This document shows, one piece after another, positions 17,664-26,472 of a DNA stretch of 59,248 nt. Made by a program: the position numbers and the translations under genes. The notes under the pieces are model-generated. The model did no database searches, was not told where the DNA came from, and saw nothing but the letters and a program-made list of their open reading frames with translations. The DNA is from Bacteroidota bacterium. Its GTDB lineage: Bacteria; Bacteroidota; Bacteroidia; Palsa-965. Numbering within the stretch: the first letter of the stretch is position 1; every line of letters begins with the position of its first letter. The stretch lies in NCBI GenBank assembly GCA_020402865.1, contig JADBYT010000032.1:1-59248 (forward strand), read 5' to 3'.

Positions 17664-18959
17664 ATGAAATTTTATGCGCTCCTATTACTTGGTGTTGTAC
17701 TGATTTACTCATGCAGGCAGGAAAACGACGAAGAACCTCCACGAATTACTATTATTCAGCCTGCTACAGGAATAAATGTATCTGCTTTTGATACCCTTCG
17801 GCTGGTAATCGCATTAAGTGATAATGAACGGCTTACCGAGTGTGGTGTACAGATCGTAAACAGCGGTATGGTGCCTGTGTTTCCCGAAGTGGTTCAACCA
17901 ATCAGCGGCAATCAGGATACGGTGTATATGAATTATATACTCAACGATGCACGGGTACCTTCTGGTACCTTTTACATCTCCGTGCGTGGGAGCGACGGCC
18001 GTAACAATGCCCGGCAGTACCGGCAAATTCAGTTTACCGAAGCCCCGTTGGAATTTATCGGACTTTGTTATTCCGGTACACTCTCGCCGGTTCAAACCGG
18101 TGTTTACTACTGCGATACAAGCTGGCAGTGGCGCCTGCTTTCCTATCCAACCGGTGCGGGCAGCGATCTGGCAGTGAGCAGTTGGTGGCAGCAGGCTTAC
18201 CTGAGTACGGGAAACACCGGCATATTGCGCGCCGAAGCGTTAAACAATACAGCATTTCCGTGGCAGGTAAACATACCGCAGGGGCCGCCCACAGCCTGGA
18301 GCAGCCTGTATGAACACAACCGCCGCATCTGGGCAGCACATTATGGCAGCGAAAGGATACGTGCGTTCGATCAGGCTGGCACCTCAATGTATAATGTAGC
18401 CTGCGGCGATGGTATGCGTCCGTATTTGCTCGGAGGCACAGACCGCTATGTGGTGGCTGCCGAACATGATGCCCCGCAGGTAGTAAAGCAGTTGGAAGTG
18501 TTTGATATGTTTACCGGAAGCGCCATTCACTTTTATCCGCTTTCAATAGATGTAGTGGCCATTGAGCCGCTCGATTCTGTTTCGGTAATGGTGTATGGAA
18601 ACAGCGCCGGACAGGGATATATGTATTTGTACAACTGCCTTACCAATACAGCCTGGCAGCCTTACACATTTGCAGCCGGTGTGGAAGTGAGGGCGGCCTG
18701 CCGGGTCGATGGAAACACACATTTAGTAACGGTGAACAACTGGATGGTACAGCAGTTTACACTTAACCCGATTGGTATGACTCCTTATGCCACTGTAAAT
18801 GATCCGGGCAAGATAAAGTACGATGTGGTGAATAACCAGGTGTTTGTGGGCAACGGGAACTCTTCGATTCAAGTTCATTCGTATCCCAGCGGGCAGTTAA
18901 TTCGAACCATTACTACGGGAACACCTTTGCTGGATTTTGAATTGTGGCACAATCGTTGA
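17664..18959 (+). CDS. Putative surface lipoprotein with beta-propeller-like body
   Basis: A 431-aa protein whose N-terminus MKFYALLLLGVVLIYSCRQE ends in a lipobox-like LIYSC. The acidic stretch after the cysteine (QENDEE) resembles the export signal that sends Bacteroidota lipoproteins to the cell surface. An Ig-like region follows (about 25-125, ITIIQPATGINVSAFDTLRL). The rest is made of propeller-like strand repeats (for example HYGSERIRAFDQAGTSMYNV, KQLEVFDMFTGSAIHFYPL). It lies 130 bases upstream of a TonB-dependent receptor gene on the same strand and might bind the receptor's ligand, but such a partner role is inference from position only. Confidence 0.6.
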   Translation: MKFYALLLLGVVLIYSCRQENDEEPPRITIIQPATGINVSAFDTLRLVIALSDNERLTECGVQIVNSGMVPVFPEVVQPISGNQDTVYMNYILNDARVPSGTFYISVRGSDGRNNARQYRQIQFTEAPLEFIGLCYSGTLSPVQTGVYYCDTSWQWRLLSYPTGAGSDLAVSSWWQQAYLSTGNTGILRAEALNNTAFPWQVNIPQGPPTAWSSLYEHNRRIWAAHYGSERIRAFDQAGTSMYNVACGDGMRPYLLGGTDRYVVAAEHDAPQVVKQLEVFDMFTGSAIHFYPLSIDVVAIEPLDSVSVMVYGNSAGQGYMYLYNCLTNTAWQPYTFAAGVEVRAACRVDGNTHLVTVNNWMVQQFTLNPIGMTPYATVNDPGKIKYDVVNNQVFVGNGNSSIQVHSYPSGQLIRTITTGTPLLDFELWHNR

Positions 18960-19058
18960 AAGGGAGCATGCCGGATTAATGACTGGTGAAACGGCTAATT
19001 TCTAATGGATTACCGGTATTCATCACGTTAAACGGAAATTTACAATGAATTAACCGCT

Positions 19059-19066
19059 TACATTTG
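19059..19066 (+). promoter_or_regulatory. Putative -7 box TACATTTG before the TonB-receptor gene
   Basis: Exact TAnnTTTG match 22 bases before the ATG at 19089. It suggests that the receptor-YfiR transcript begins here, separately from the lipoprotein gene. Confidence 0.5.
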
Positions 19067-19088
19067 TACTGCACTCAACTCCCTGTAC

Positions 19089-21143
19089 ATGCAGTGTTTT
19101 TTACCTCGTTTTCTCCTGACGGCGATTTTGCTGTGGTTTTGTGTTTCGCTTCAGGCGCAGCAACCGGCTGATACACTTCCCGAATTATCGCTCGATCAGC
19201 TTCTGCAGCTACGTGCGCTCGACAGTTCATCAGTTACAGAAGCCGAACTGAGTGCCCGTATTGAGGCCGCCTCGCAACGCCCGTTTTCAACCCGTGAAAC
19301 CCCCAATGTGGTGACGGTAATTACGGCCGATGAGATACGGAACAGTGGGGCAAGAGACCTTATGGACGTGCTGCGTCTGGTGCCGGGAATTGAATTCGGA
19401 GTTGATGTGGAAGGTGCGGTTTCGCTGGGTATCCGGGGGCAATGGGGAGCCGAGGGAAAAGTACTGGTGGCTGTTGACGGCGTGGAGATGAACGAAATTA
19501 TGTATGGTTTTTTCACCTTTGGTAATGATTTTCAGATTAACGCAATAAAACGGGTAGAAGTGATTCGTGGCCCCGGCTCAGTGGTAAACGGTGGTTTTGC
19601 GGCTCTTGGTGTAATTAATATCATTACACGGGATGTAACCGAGCCTGACGGACTGAAAGTATCCTCAACTGTAGGAGCTACACAAACCGGTTTTTCGAGA
19701 TCAGGGGCTGATATTTTATACAGCACACATTCGGCTGATGGCTGGTATCTGGCCATGCGCGGCAGCGCAGGAAATGCATTGCGCAGCGATCAGCCCTATA
19801 CCGATTTTCAGGGAGGCAGCTATACAATGCGCGCAGCATCCGATTTACAACGGCTTGACGCGGGGGTAAATATCAGCGGGCATGGGTTAAGTATGAATCT
19901 CTTCGTGCGTGATTACCGCGTGCAAACATGCGCACCTTACGGTGTTGTAATTGATACACTAAACCACATCAGCCGTTTTTTGCAGTACCGCGCATCCATT
20001 ACCTGGAACAAGAAATTTGAAAAAGGCTGGTCAATACAAAGTGGCTTGTTTTTTAATTACGACAAGCCCTGGAATTCGGGACTTCCTTATCTGCAGGATC
20101 CGGCATACAACCGCGAAGGCCGGCGTACGCGCTTCAGCATAGGCGTGGGATATAGTTTTAACAGCCAGCTTGCAGTGAATTTCGGCGGACAGGCATTTAT
20201 TGATCAGGCTGAGGCGCTGGATTCACTGAATAAATTCAGTATCAACGACAGTACAAATTTTGTGATTCGCAGTCAGTCGTTGTTTTCTGAGTTGATACTG
20301 AAAACATACTGGTTTAATGTGGTGCTGGGAGGGCGTGCCGAATACAACTCGGAATACGGTATTGCCTTTGTACCGCGTATTGGCATCACCAGAAACTTTG
20401 AACGCTTCAGTTTTAAAATACTCTACAACGAATCGTTCAAAGCGCCAACCGTCGAAAACTTCGACCTGCAGGACACCCCCGGCAACCTCAGGCCGGAATA
20501 CGTAAAAGTGGGAGAAATAGAGTTTGGCTACAAATTCAGTCGAAAAGCGTATCTCAACGCCAATTTCTTCCGCACCGATATTCACAATCACATCATCTAT
20601 TATTTTGATGCTGTTACCGGTGAGGAGTTCTATACCAATGGTTCACGACAAATAAGCTACGGAACCGAAGCTGAATTTATCTATCGCGGTGCCATTAATC
20701 AGTTGCGGGTTAGCTGGTCGTGGTATTCGGTAAATAATATGCCGGTGAATGAGGCGTATGCTGTTTCCGGCAATGACCGCGCCTTACTCAATTTCCCGCA
20801 GCACAAACTCACGGTTACAGGCACCCATGTTTTCCCCTCCGGGTTCGTAGTGAATTTTACGGGGCATTTAGTTTCTGAGCGCAGCCTGATTTCGGGAATT
20901 GATTCGCTTGGCAATTATCAGGTATCTGCCTGTGCACCTGATTTTCTGCTCTCGTCAACCATTAGTCGTAAAAATCTTCTCCCGGGTATTGATGTGGCGC
21001 TGTCTGTGCATAATCTGCTAAACAGAAGCTATGTAATTGGAATGCCTTATCGGGGCGAAACGGGGGCTTATGCTTCACTTTCACGCGAAGTGGTGCTGCG
21101 CCTTACCTGGCATCCGCAATTCAATTCGCCGAACATACGATAA
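19089..21143 (+). CDS. TonB-dependent outer-membrane receptor
   Basis: A 684-aa protein with a signal peptide (cleavage near SLQAQ) and a plug domain. The plug includes TPNVVTVITADEIRNSGARD, LMDVLRLVPGIEFGVDVEG, VLVAVDGVEMN and the highly conserved VEVIRGPGSVVNGGFAALGV. About 550 residues of alternating beta strands follow, forming a 22-strand barrel; the C-terminus ends REVVLRLTWHP, a typical last strand. The N-terminal carboxypeptidase-like extension common in SusC proteins is missing and no SusD partner is present, so a glycan uptake role is unlikely. The next gene starts four bases after the stop and encodes a YfiR-family protein. That linkage points to a ligand-sensing or signalling role as well as uptake. 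Confidence 0.93.
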   Translation: MQCFLPRFLLTAILLWFCVSLQAQQPADTLPELSLDQLLQLRALDSSSVTEAELSARIEAASQRPFSTRETPNVVTVITADEIRNSGARDLMDVLRLVPGIEFGVDVEGAVSLGIRGQWGAEGKVLVAVDGVEMNEIMYGFFTFGNDFQINAIKRVEVIRGPGSVVNGGFAALGVINIITRDVTEPDGLKVSSTVGATQTGFSRSGADILYSTHSADGWYLAMRGSAGNALRSDQPYTDFQGGSYTMRAASDLQRLDAGVNISGHGLSMNLFVRDYRVQTCAPYGVVIDTLNHISRFLQYRASITWNKKFEKGWSIQSGLFFNYDKPWNSGLPYLQDPAYNREGRRTRFSIGVGYSFNSQLAVNFGGQAFIDQAEALDSLNKFSINDSTNFVIRSQSLFSELILKTYWFNVVLGGRAEYNSEYGIAFVPRIGITRNFERFSFKILYNESFKAPTVENFDLQDTPGNLRPEYVKVGEIEFGYKFSRKAYLNANFFRTDIHNHIIYYFDAVTGEEFYTNGSRQISYGTEAEFIYRGAINQLRVSWSWYSVNNMPVNEAYAVSGNDRALLNFPQHKLTVTGTHVFPSGFVVNFTGHLVSERSLISGIDSLGNYQVSACAPDFLLSSTISRKNLLPGIDVALSVHNLLNRSYVIGMPYRGETGAYASLSREVVLRLTWHPQFNSPNIR

Positions 21144-21147
21144 CCCC

Positions 21148-21678
21148 ATGCGAAACATGAATAAACTGATACTGCTGCTTATACTGCCTGTGTTTTTGCA
21201 CATGGCGGCTGGTATGCATTATCAGGAAATTAACTACAAATCATACACGCTCCTGCTGCATAGCTTTGCCAAAAATATCGACTGGCCTGGCGAAACGGGT
21301 AAAACCACATTTGTATATGGCGTTTTGGGCAAGTCGAAAGTATATGATGAGTTGTTGCTTCTCTCGCGCAACAAAAAAGTAAGGCACATGAGTATAGAGG
21401 TGCGAACCCTAAATTCACCTTCTGAAGCGGCTGCCTGCGATATGGTTTTTGTACCGTCCTCGCGTTCCGCATCCGTAAAGGAAATAGCCACACTTATTAA
21501 AGGTAAACCCGTGCTGATGGTATGTGAACGAACGGGTTACTGTCTTAAAGGCGGTGCAATAAGTTTTAATGTAAGTGAAGAAGGGACACTTCGGTTTGAT
21601 ATCAATACCAAGGTGTGTACACAGCAAAAATTAGTGGTGAGGGCGCAGTTGCTGCAAATTGCCGAAAGGGTGTATTGA
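21148..21678 (+). CDS. YfiR-family (DUF4154) periplasmic protein, copy 1
   Basis: The start used is the ATG at 21148, which gives a signal peptide (MRNMNKLILLLILPVFLHMA) and 176 aa; an upstream ATG lies inside the receptor gene. Family marks run in order: LLHSFAKNIDWPGE, TFVYGVLGKSKVYDEL, a variable helix, CDMVFVPSSRSASVKE, KGKPVLMVCERTGYCLKGGA and LRFDINTKVCTQQKLVVRAQLLQIAERV. YfiR of Pseudomonas is a periplasmic inhibitor of a membrane cyclase; in many bacteria DUF4154 genes sit beside TonB receptors and membrane signalling proteins. It is translationally close to the receptor gene (four-base gap). The three mature-part cysteines (CDM, VCER, GYC and VCT region) could form redox-sensitive disulphides, as known for YfiR. 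Confidence 0.85.
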   Translation: MRNMNKLILLLILPVFLHMAAGMHYQEINYKSYTLLLHSFAKNIDWPGETGKTTFVYGVLGKSKVYDELLLLSRNKKVRHMSIEVRTLNSPSEAAACDMVFVPSSRSASVKEIATLIKGKPVLMVCERTGYCLKGGAISFNVSEEGTLRFDINTKVCTQQKLVVRAQLLQIAERVY

Positions 21679-21877
21679 TTTTTGTGATTTGCATGGTGTT
21701 TACCACCGATTAAGGTGTTGTTGACATGCAAAATATTGTTTTTCATTTCGTTGGATTTGAAAATAGTTCCCGCCCCTGCGATATGATGAAGCCGGATCGG
21801 CGAATTGTATTAACGCTAATTAGTATTAGTGATGCCAGAAAGCATGCCCGCAGTAAAGTAAACGAGGTTATAAACCT

Positions 21878-21885
21878 TATCTTCG
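21878..21885 (+). promoter_or_regulatory. Putative -7 box TATCTTCG before YfiR copy 2
   Basis: Match to the variant TAnnTTCG, eight bases before the ATG at 21894. It supports the short start and an independent promoter for the second copy. Confidence 0.4.
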
Positions 21886-21893
21886 CGCGGGTT

Positions 21894-22424
21894 ATGAAAT
21901 TTCTTGCACGTACAATTAGCCTTATTTTGCTGTTTGTGTTGACGCAACGCTCAGCCGGGGTGCGGTATCAGGAAATTAATTACAAATCCTATTCATTGCT
22001 CCTTCACAGCTTTGCCAAAAATATCGATTGGCCTGATGAAATGCAGCGAAGCACATTTGTATTCGGAATCTATGGTAAATCAAAATTATACGACGAACTG
22101 CAGCTGCTTACCCGCACCAAAAAGGTGCGGCACATGACTATTGAAGTGCGCACGATAAATACACCTGCAGAGGCCGCAAACTGCCAGCTTGTTTTTGTAC
22201 CCTCTTCGCGTTCTTCAGCCGTTGCGGAAATAAATAAGGAAATTACTGGTAAGCCTGTACTGCTGGTGTGCGAACGTGCCAATTATTATCAGCGGGGCGC
22301 AGCCATAAGCTACTCCATAGACGAACAGGGGGCCTTACGTTTTGACATCAATACGCAGATCTGTGCACAGCACAAGCTTGTGATACGCCCGCAGCTTTTG
22401 CAGATAGCAGACAGGGTATATTAG
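21894..22424 (+). CDS. YfiR-family (DUF4154) periplasmic protein, copy 2
   Basis: The start at 21894 gives a signal peptide (MKFLARTISLILLFVLTQRS) and 176 aa, exactly the length of copy 1; a longer reading from 21726 adds a tail not like a protein and spans the promoter. The two copies are closely similar over the whole mature chain (shared YQEINYKSY, LLHSFAKNIDWP, TKKVRHM/NKKVRHM, VFVPSSRS, GKPVL-VCER, LRFDINT, QLLQIA-RVY), so this is a tandem duplication with later divergence. The 215-bp spacer is much longer than the gap between the receptor and copy 1. I infer separate regulation and perhaps a different membrane partner. No cyclase or kinase with an obvious matching sensor is immediately adjacent on +. 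Confidence 0.85.
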   Translation: MKFLARTISLILLFVLTQRSAGVRYQEINYKSYSLLLHSFAKNIDWPDEMQRSTFVFGIYGKSKLYDELQLLTRTKKVRHMTIEVRTINTPAEAANCQLVFVPSSRSSAVAEINKEITGKPVLLVCERANYYQRGAAISYSIDEQGALRFDINTQICAQHKLVIRPQLLQIADRVY

Positions 22425-22450
22425 CTGAAATTTATGTTTGCTGAGGCGGG

Positions 22451-22861
22451 TTAGTGGCTGATATCTGTATGCTCAACCAACGCCTTTAGTTTCTCTTCGG
22501 TAAGTGGTTTTTCCACAAAGCCTTTGAGAAAGGGGAAACGCTCGGCCATTTCACGGTCGCGCTTGAGTGTGGAAGACGTGAGAATTACAATGTTCATCAT
22601 TTCAACTGACTCAATGCTGTATTCCTCAAGTTCGTGCAACAGATCAAACCCGTCGAGATCGGGCATTTTTATATCGAGTAACACCAGATCTGGTTTTGCA
22701 GCTTCCTTATCAATTACCTTTTTCAGATAATCGAGGGCTGCATTTGAGCTGTTGAAGATTTGAAATTCACGGGTAATTTGCATGTCACGAATTAAATCTT
22801 CGTGATAGAAATTGGTGATTTCATTATCATCAATCAGCATCAGGGAATTAAGTGTTCTCAT
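22451..22861 (-). CDS. Single-domain response regulator (CheY-like receiver)
   Basis: A 136-aa receiver domain with no output domain. The full active site is present: acidic pair D11-D12 in LMLIDDNE, phospho-acceptor D63 in LVLLDIKMPDLDGF, T95 in NIVILTSST and K118 in FVEKPL. It would be phosphorylated by a histidine kinase and act by protein contact. It lies 15 bases downstream of the propeller-SpoIIE gene on the same strand and so is probably cotranscribed with it. This resembles partner-switch or phosphorelay units in which a receiver and a PP2C-type phosphatase operate together. Confidence 0.92.
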   Translation of the reverse strand: MRTLNSLMLIDDNEITNFYHEDLIRDMQITREFQIFNSSNAALDYLKKVIDKEAAKPDLVLLDIKMPDLDGFDLLHELEEYSIESVEMMNIVILTSSTLKRDREMAERFPFLKGFVEKPLTEEKLKALVEHTDISH

Positions 22862-22876
22862 TGGGGCCTGGGGGCA

Positions 22877-25800
22877 TTAGATTTCTAGTCCTATAACCAA
22901 CATATCATCCATTTGTTCATTCACGCCCCGCCACTCGTTGTAGCGGCGAATGATGATGTTGCGCTGTTCGGGCATGGGCAAATCAGAAATTTCAAGCAGC
23001 ATACGCTCAAAACTTGCACGGCCGAATCGTTTGTTTTTGGGTCCTCCAAACTGATCGGTATAGCCATCGGTGAAAAGGTAAATCTTGTCGCCGGGTTTGC
23101 CCAATACCTGCACGGTATCAAACTTTTCGTTGGTAGAATACTGTACGCCGCCGATGGTTGTTTTGCACGATTTCACATGCGTGAGAACATCGCCGGAAAT
23201 AATAAATGAAGGCCGGTTTGAATTGGTAATGGAAAGCAGTCGCGTACGCGGATCAAAGCTGATCAGGCTGATGTCGAGACCATCGTAAATAATTGATTCC
23301 TCATCGTATTTTTTCAGCTGGCTGTAAAGGCTCAGCCGCAGGTTTTCGAGTACATCCGAAATGCGCGTACTCGACACAATGAGTGCTTCGTTGAGCAGGT
23401 TGTAGCTGATTAGCGACATAAACGCACCCGGCACACCATGCCCGGTGCAGTCAACAGCAGCAATGTAAATCATCTCATCTTTTTCAGCCATCCAGTAGAA
23501 ATCGCCGCTCACAATATCGCGGGGCTGATAAATGATGAAGTGATCAGAGAAGAAAGCGTTGATCTGATTTGTTTCGGGAAGAATGGCTTGCTGAATACGC
23601 TGTGCGTACTCAATACTGCTGGTGATATCGCGGTTTTTGGCCTGAATAAGCACTGCCTGTTTTTCGAGTTCTTCTTTTTGTTTGAGCGTTTCGGCGGTGC
23701 GTTCCTGTACGGTGCGTTCCAGCTTTTCGCGAGTCTGGCGCTGGTTTCGTTCGCGCAACCAGAATATGGCAAAAATGCTTCCTGCCACAAGCACCGCGCA
23801 CATCAAATAAAACCACCAGGTCCGGTAAAATGGTGCCAATACCGAAAACCGGTACGTGCGTGCATCGCTCATCCATTTTCCGTCAGCGTTACTGGCTTTC
23901 ACCATAAACGTATATTCGCCCGGTTCCAGGCCTGAGTACACCGCTCTCGTTTCGCGTGTGGGCGGGCTCCATTCATCATCAAATCCAACGAGTTTATACT
24001 GGTAATACACCCGCTCAGGAGCTGCAAGCTGAATACCCGAATACACAAATGAAATGTGATTCATGGAATAGGGCAGGCGAAGGTTGGCGGGAAGTGCGAA
24101 CCAGCTTTGCAAACTGTCGAAGCGGAAGTATGCACTTTTGTTATTGTTGATGTAGGTGTGAATGTTTTTATAGTTCAGCAGTATCTGCTCAATGTTCAGG
24201 TGAGGAGCCGGGTAGGTGTTAATGTCGTTATCAAGAATAAAGCGGGTCAGACCGGTAACCGAGCCCAGCCAGATATCGCCGTGCCGGTCGCGGATAATGG
24301 CATTGTTGTTGATTTCAACGGTGTTTAATCCGCTTTCCTGTGTATATGAGCGCACCGAGGCAATACTTCCGCTGCTGTTAAGCACAATTTTATTCAGCCC
24401 CAGGCGTGTGGTTACCCAAACTACATCGCGGTTTACCAGAAAGCCGGTTATGATGTTGTTTGAAAGACCGTTGCTTTGAGTGGAGATAAACTCGTCTTTA
24501 TCAGCCGTACCGGAGAATGTATATTTAACCTGCTTGGCTGATTTGGTTATCCATATACCATTATTGTTTGTGCCCAGCCAAATATTACCAAACATATCCT
24601 GTGCAATACAGGCAATATCACCGTACAGTAAATTAGCTGTTGCCGGGGTAATATTTTTCACTTTGCCGTCTTCATTCAGTTGTGCCAGCCCTTTGCTTGT
24701 AGCAATCCAGATGTCGCCCTTCGCATCCTGAAAAATGGCATTGATGCGTCCCGAATTCAATACTTCTTCTTCCTCACCAATCTGATAAATAGAAAACGGA
24801 CCTTCCGGGCCTGAAGTAGTGATGAGCGATACGCCCCCGGTTTGCATACCTGCCCAAATCTTTCCGCTTATGTCGGTAAATACAACCGATACAAAGTCCC
24901 ACGGCAACCCGTTTTCCGAGTTGAGGCACACAAATGCATTTTCGGTTTTATTTCGATTGGCATAGGGAAGAATGCTGATGCCGCCACCCACCGTGGCACA
25001 CCAGATGCCGTGATATTTGTCTTCGGTAATGCTGGTAATAATGCTTTCGCAGATCCCCTTTTCCCAGAGGTAGTTGATCATCGAATCATTGTTCACGTGC
25101 CAGTTTAAACCACCACCATACTCACCACTCCAGATATTACCGAAACTGTCTTTGAATACACAAAGCGTATTATCACCGTCGAAACGGTTTGAGGGAATGT
25201 GTGTGATAAATTTTTCGCCGTTCAGGCTGGCCATACCTTCGTTGAGTGTACCAATCCAGAGGTTGCGCTCATCATCTTCATAAAGGCAAACAATGTGGTC
25301 GCTTTTGAGGCCGGTGTTGTAGGTAAACTCGCGCAGCTGGGTTTCGGAAATGGTGTAGTTGCCTTTGGTATCTGACGGAAGCAGGCGTATTACACCGCCG
25401 CCGTCGGTGCCGGTCCAGATGGTGCCGCGGCTGTCGCACAAAATAGCACGGTAGCGGCGTTTGGGAAATAAATCAGTGCCTGAAGCCGTCACTAATGTGC
25501 TTTGCACTTTCATGTTCTTACCGGCCGGCAACAGGATGCGCCCCACTCCTTCAGCCAGATCGCAGAACCAGATATTGCCCTGCTGGTCGAGTGTGAGCGA
25601 GGTAATGTTCATGCCAAACTGAACGGTGTCTTTATTCAGCAGCATCACTTCGGTGGTGCGTCCTGCAAATTTGCCGGTGGTGGTAATCCACGGCGCGCGC
25701 GAAGTTTGTGAAACCCGGCTCTTGTTCCAGATCAGTCCGTACAGCCCTTCATCGGTGCACGCCACCCAGAGGTTCCCGTCGTTGTCAATGATGCCGGTTG

Positions 25801-26308
25801 AAAATTGCGGCATTATTGAAAAATTGCGCGAGTTGAGTGAATCAACGGCAAACGAGCCCCCCGGCACATTTTCTCTGATTGTGTAAATCTCACCCGGAGT
25901 GATGGCGTAGATAAGTCCGTTGTTCCAGAGCAGTTGTTTGATGGTGTTTTTGTGGAGTCCGGTTTTTTGTCCTATGCTTTCAAAGCGCAAACCGTTCCAG
26001 ACCGAAATCCCCTGCGGTGTGCCAATCCACAAATAACCCGGTGAACTGCACAGCGAAGTAATGCGGTTGGACGGTAAGCCGTCTTCGAGGAAATAGTTGC
26101 GGAATGTTTTACCGTTGAAGCGGCTTAAACCGCCGTTGGTGCCTGCCCAGATGTAGCCGTTCACATCCTGTGTAATGGCGGTTACGCGCGATTGTGCCAA
26201 ACCTTCGGCCACAGAAAATGTGCGAAAGTTATAGCGGTTACCGCTGGCGGAAATTACCGACAGCAGGAACCCAATCATTAAAAGCAACCTTACCGGGAGA
26301 TGAGGCAT
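22877..26308 (-). CDS. Two-component-propeller sensor with SpoIIE phosphatase output
   Basis: A 1,143-aa membrane sensor. After a signal sequence (1-23), two seven-bladed Reg_prop propellers fill residues about 25-750, with repeated blades of the form 'D-x-x-G-x-I/L-W-x-G-T' (for example VNGYIWAGTNGGLSRFNG). A Y_Y_Y domain follows (about 760-815, YYQYKLVGFDDEWSPP), then one transmembrane helix (about 826-848), a coiled coil (about 850-895) and a PP2C-like SpoIIE domain with QPRDIVSGDFYWMAEKDE, AAVDCTGHGVPGAFMSL and the terminal DDMLVIGLEI. Hybrid sensors of this type usually end in a kinase; here the output is a Ser/Thr phosphatase. The target would be an anti-sigma antagonist-like protein or another phosphoprotein, none of which is encoded next door. 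Confidence 0.92.
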   Translation of the reverse strand: MPHLPVRLLLMIGFLLSVISASGNRYNFRTFSVAEGLAQSRVTAITQDVNGYIWAGTNGGLSRFNGKTFRNYFLEDGLPSNRITSLCSSPGYLWIGTPQGISVWNGLRFESIGQKTGLHKNTIKQLLWNNGLIYAITPGEIYTIRENVPGGSFAVDSLNSRNFSIMPQFSTGIIDNDGNLWVACTDEGLYGLIWNKSRVSQTSRAPWITTTGKFAGRTTEVMLLNKDTVQFGMNITSLTLDQQGNIWFCDLAEGVGRILLPAGKNMKVQSTLVTASGTDLFPKRRYRAILCDSRGTIWTGTDGGGVIRLLPSDTKGNYTISETQLREFTYNTGLKSDHIVCLYEDDERNLWIGTLNEGMASLNGEKFITHIPSNRFDGDNTLCVFKDSFGNIWSGEYGGGLNWHVNNDSMINYLWEKGICESIITSITEDKYHGIWCATVGGGISILPYANRNKTENAFVCLNSENGLPWDFVSVVFTDISGKIWAGMQTGGVSLITTSGPEGPFSIYQIGEEEEVLNSGRINAIFQDAKGDIWIATSKGLAQLNEDGKVKNITPATANLLYGDIACIAQDMFGNIWLGTNNNGIWITKSAKQVKYTFSGTADKDEFISTQSNGLSNNIITGFLVNRDVVWVTTRLGLNKIVLNSSGSIASVRSYTQESGLNTVEINNNAIIRDRHGDIWLGSVTGLTRFILDNDINTYPAPHLNIEQILLNYKNIHTYINNNKSAYFRFDSLQSWFALPANLRLPYSMNHISFVYSGIQLAAPERVYYQYKLVGFDDEWSPPTRETRAVYSGLEPGEYTFMVKASNADGKWMSDARTYRFSVLAPFYRTWWFYLMCAVLVAGSIFAIFWLRERNQRQTREKLERTVQERTAETLKQKEELEKQAVLIQAKNRDITSSIEYAQRIQQAILPETNQINAFFSDHFIIYQPRDIVSGDFYWMAEKDEMIYIAAVDCTGHGVPGAFMSLISYNLLNEALIVSSTRISDVLENLRLSLYSQLKKYDEESIIYDGLDISLISFDPRTRLLSITNSNRPSFIISGDVLTHVKSCKTTIGGVQYSTNEKFDTVQVLGKPGDKIYLFTDGYTDQFGGPKNKRFGRASFERMLLEISDLPMPEQRNIIIRRYNEWRGVNEQMDDMLVIGLEI

Positions 26309-26420
26309 AGATGGTATGTTGCGAAAATAGCAGTAAGCATCGGGTTTACCGAATATTTTTCGACTAAAAAGGTGATTCTTGAGACGAAAGAATAATTGAC
26401 TGTTGTACAGTATAATGGAA

Positions 26421-26455
26421 ATAAAAAAACACGGCTGTCCGGCCGTGTTTTTTAT
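26421..26455 (-). terminator. Rho-independent terminator of accA
   Basis: A-rich arm ending ACACGGC (to 26435) and matching arm GCCGTGTTTTTTAT (26442-26455) form a stable stem with T-rich flank on both strands. It lies just past the accA stop at 26473. Confidence 0.8.
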
Positions 26456-26472
26456 TTATATGCTATGCACGG

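Noticed and set aside
21726-21893. 56-codon N-terminal extension of YfiR copy 2
   Set aside because: It spans a likely promoter and removes the signal peptide from the N-terminus; the ATG at 21894 gives the same length as copy 1.
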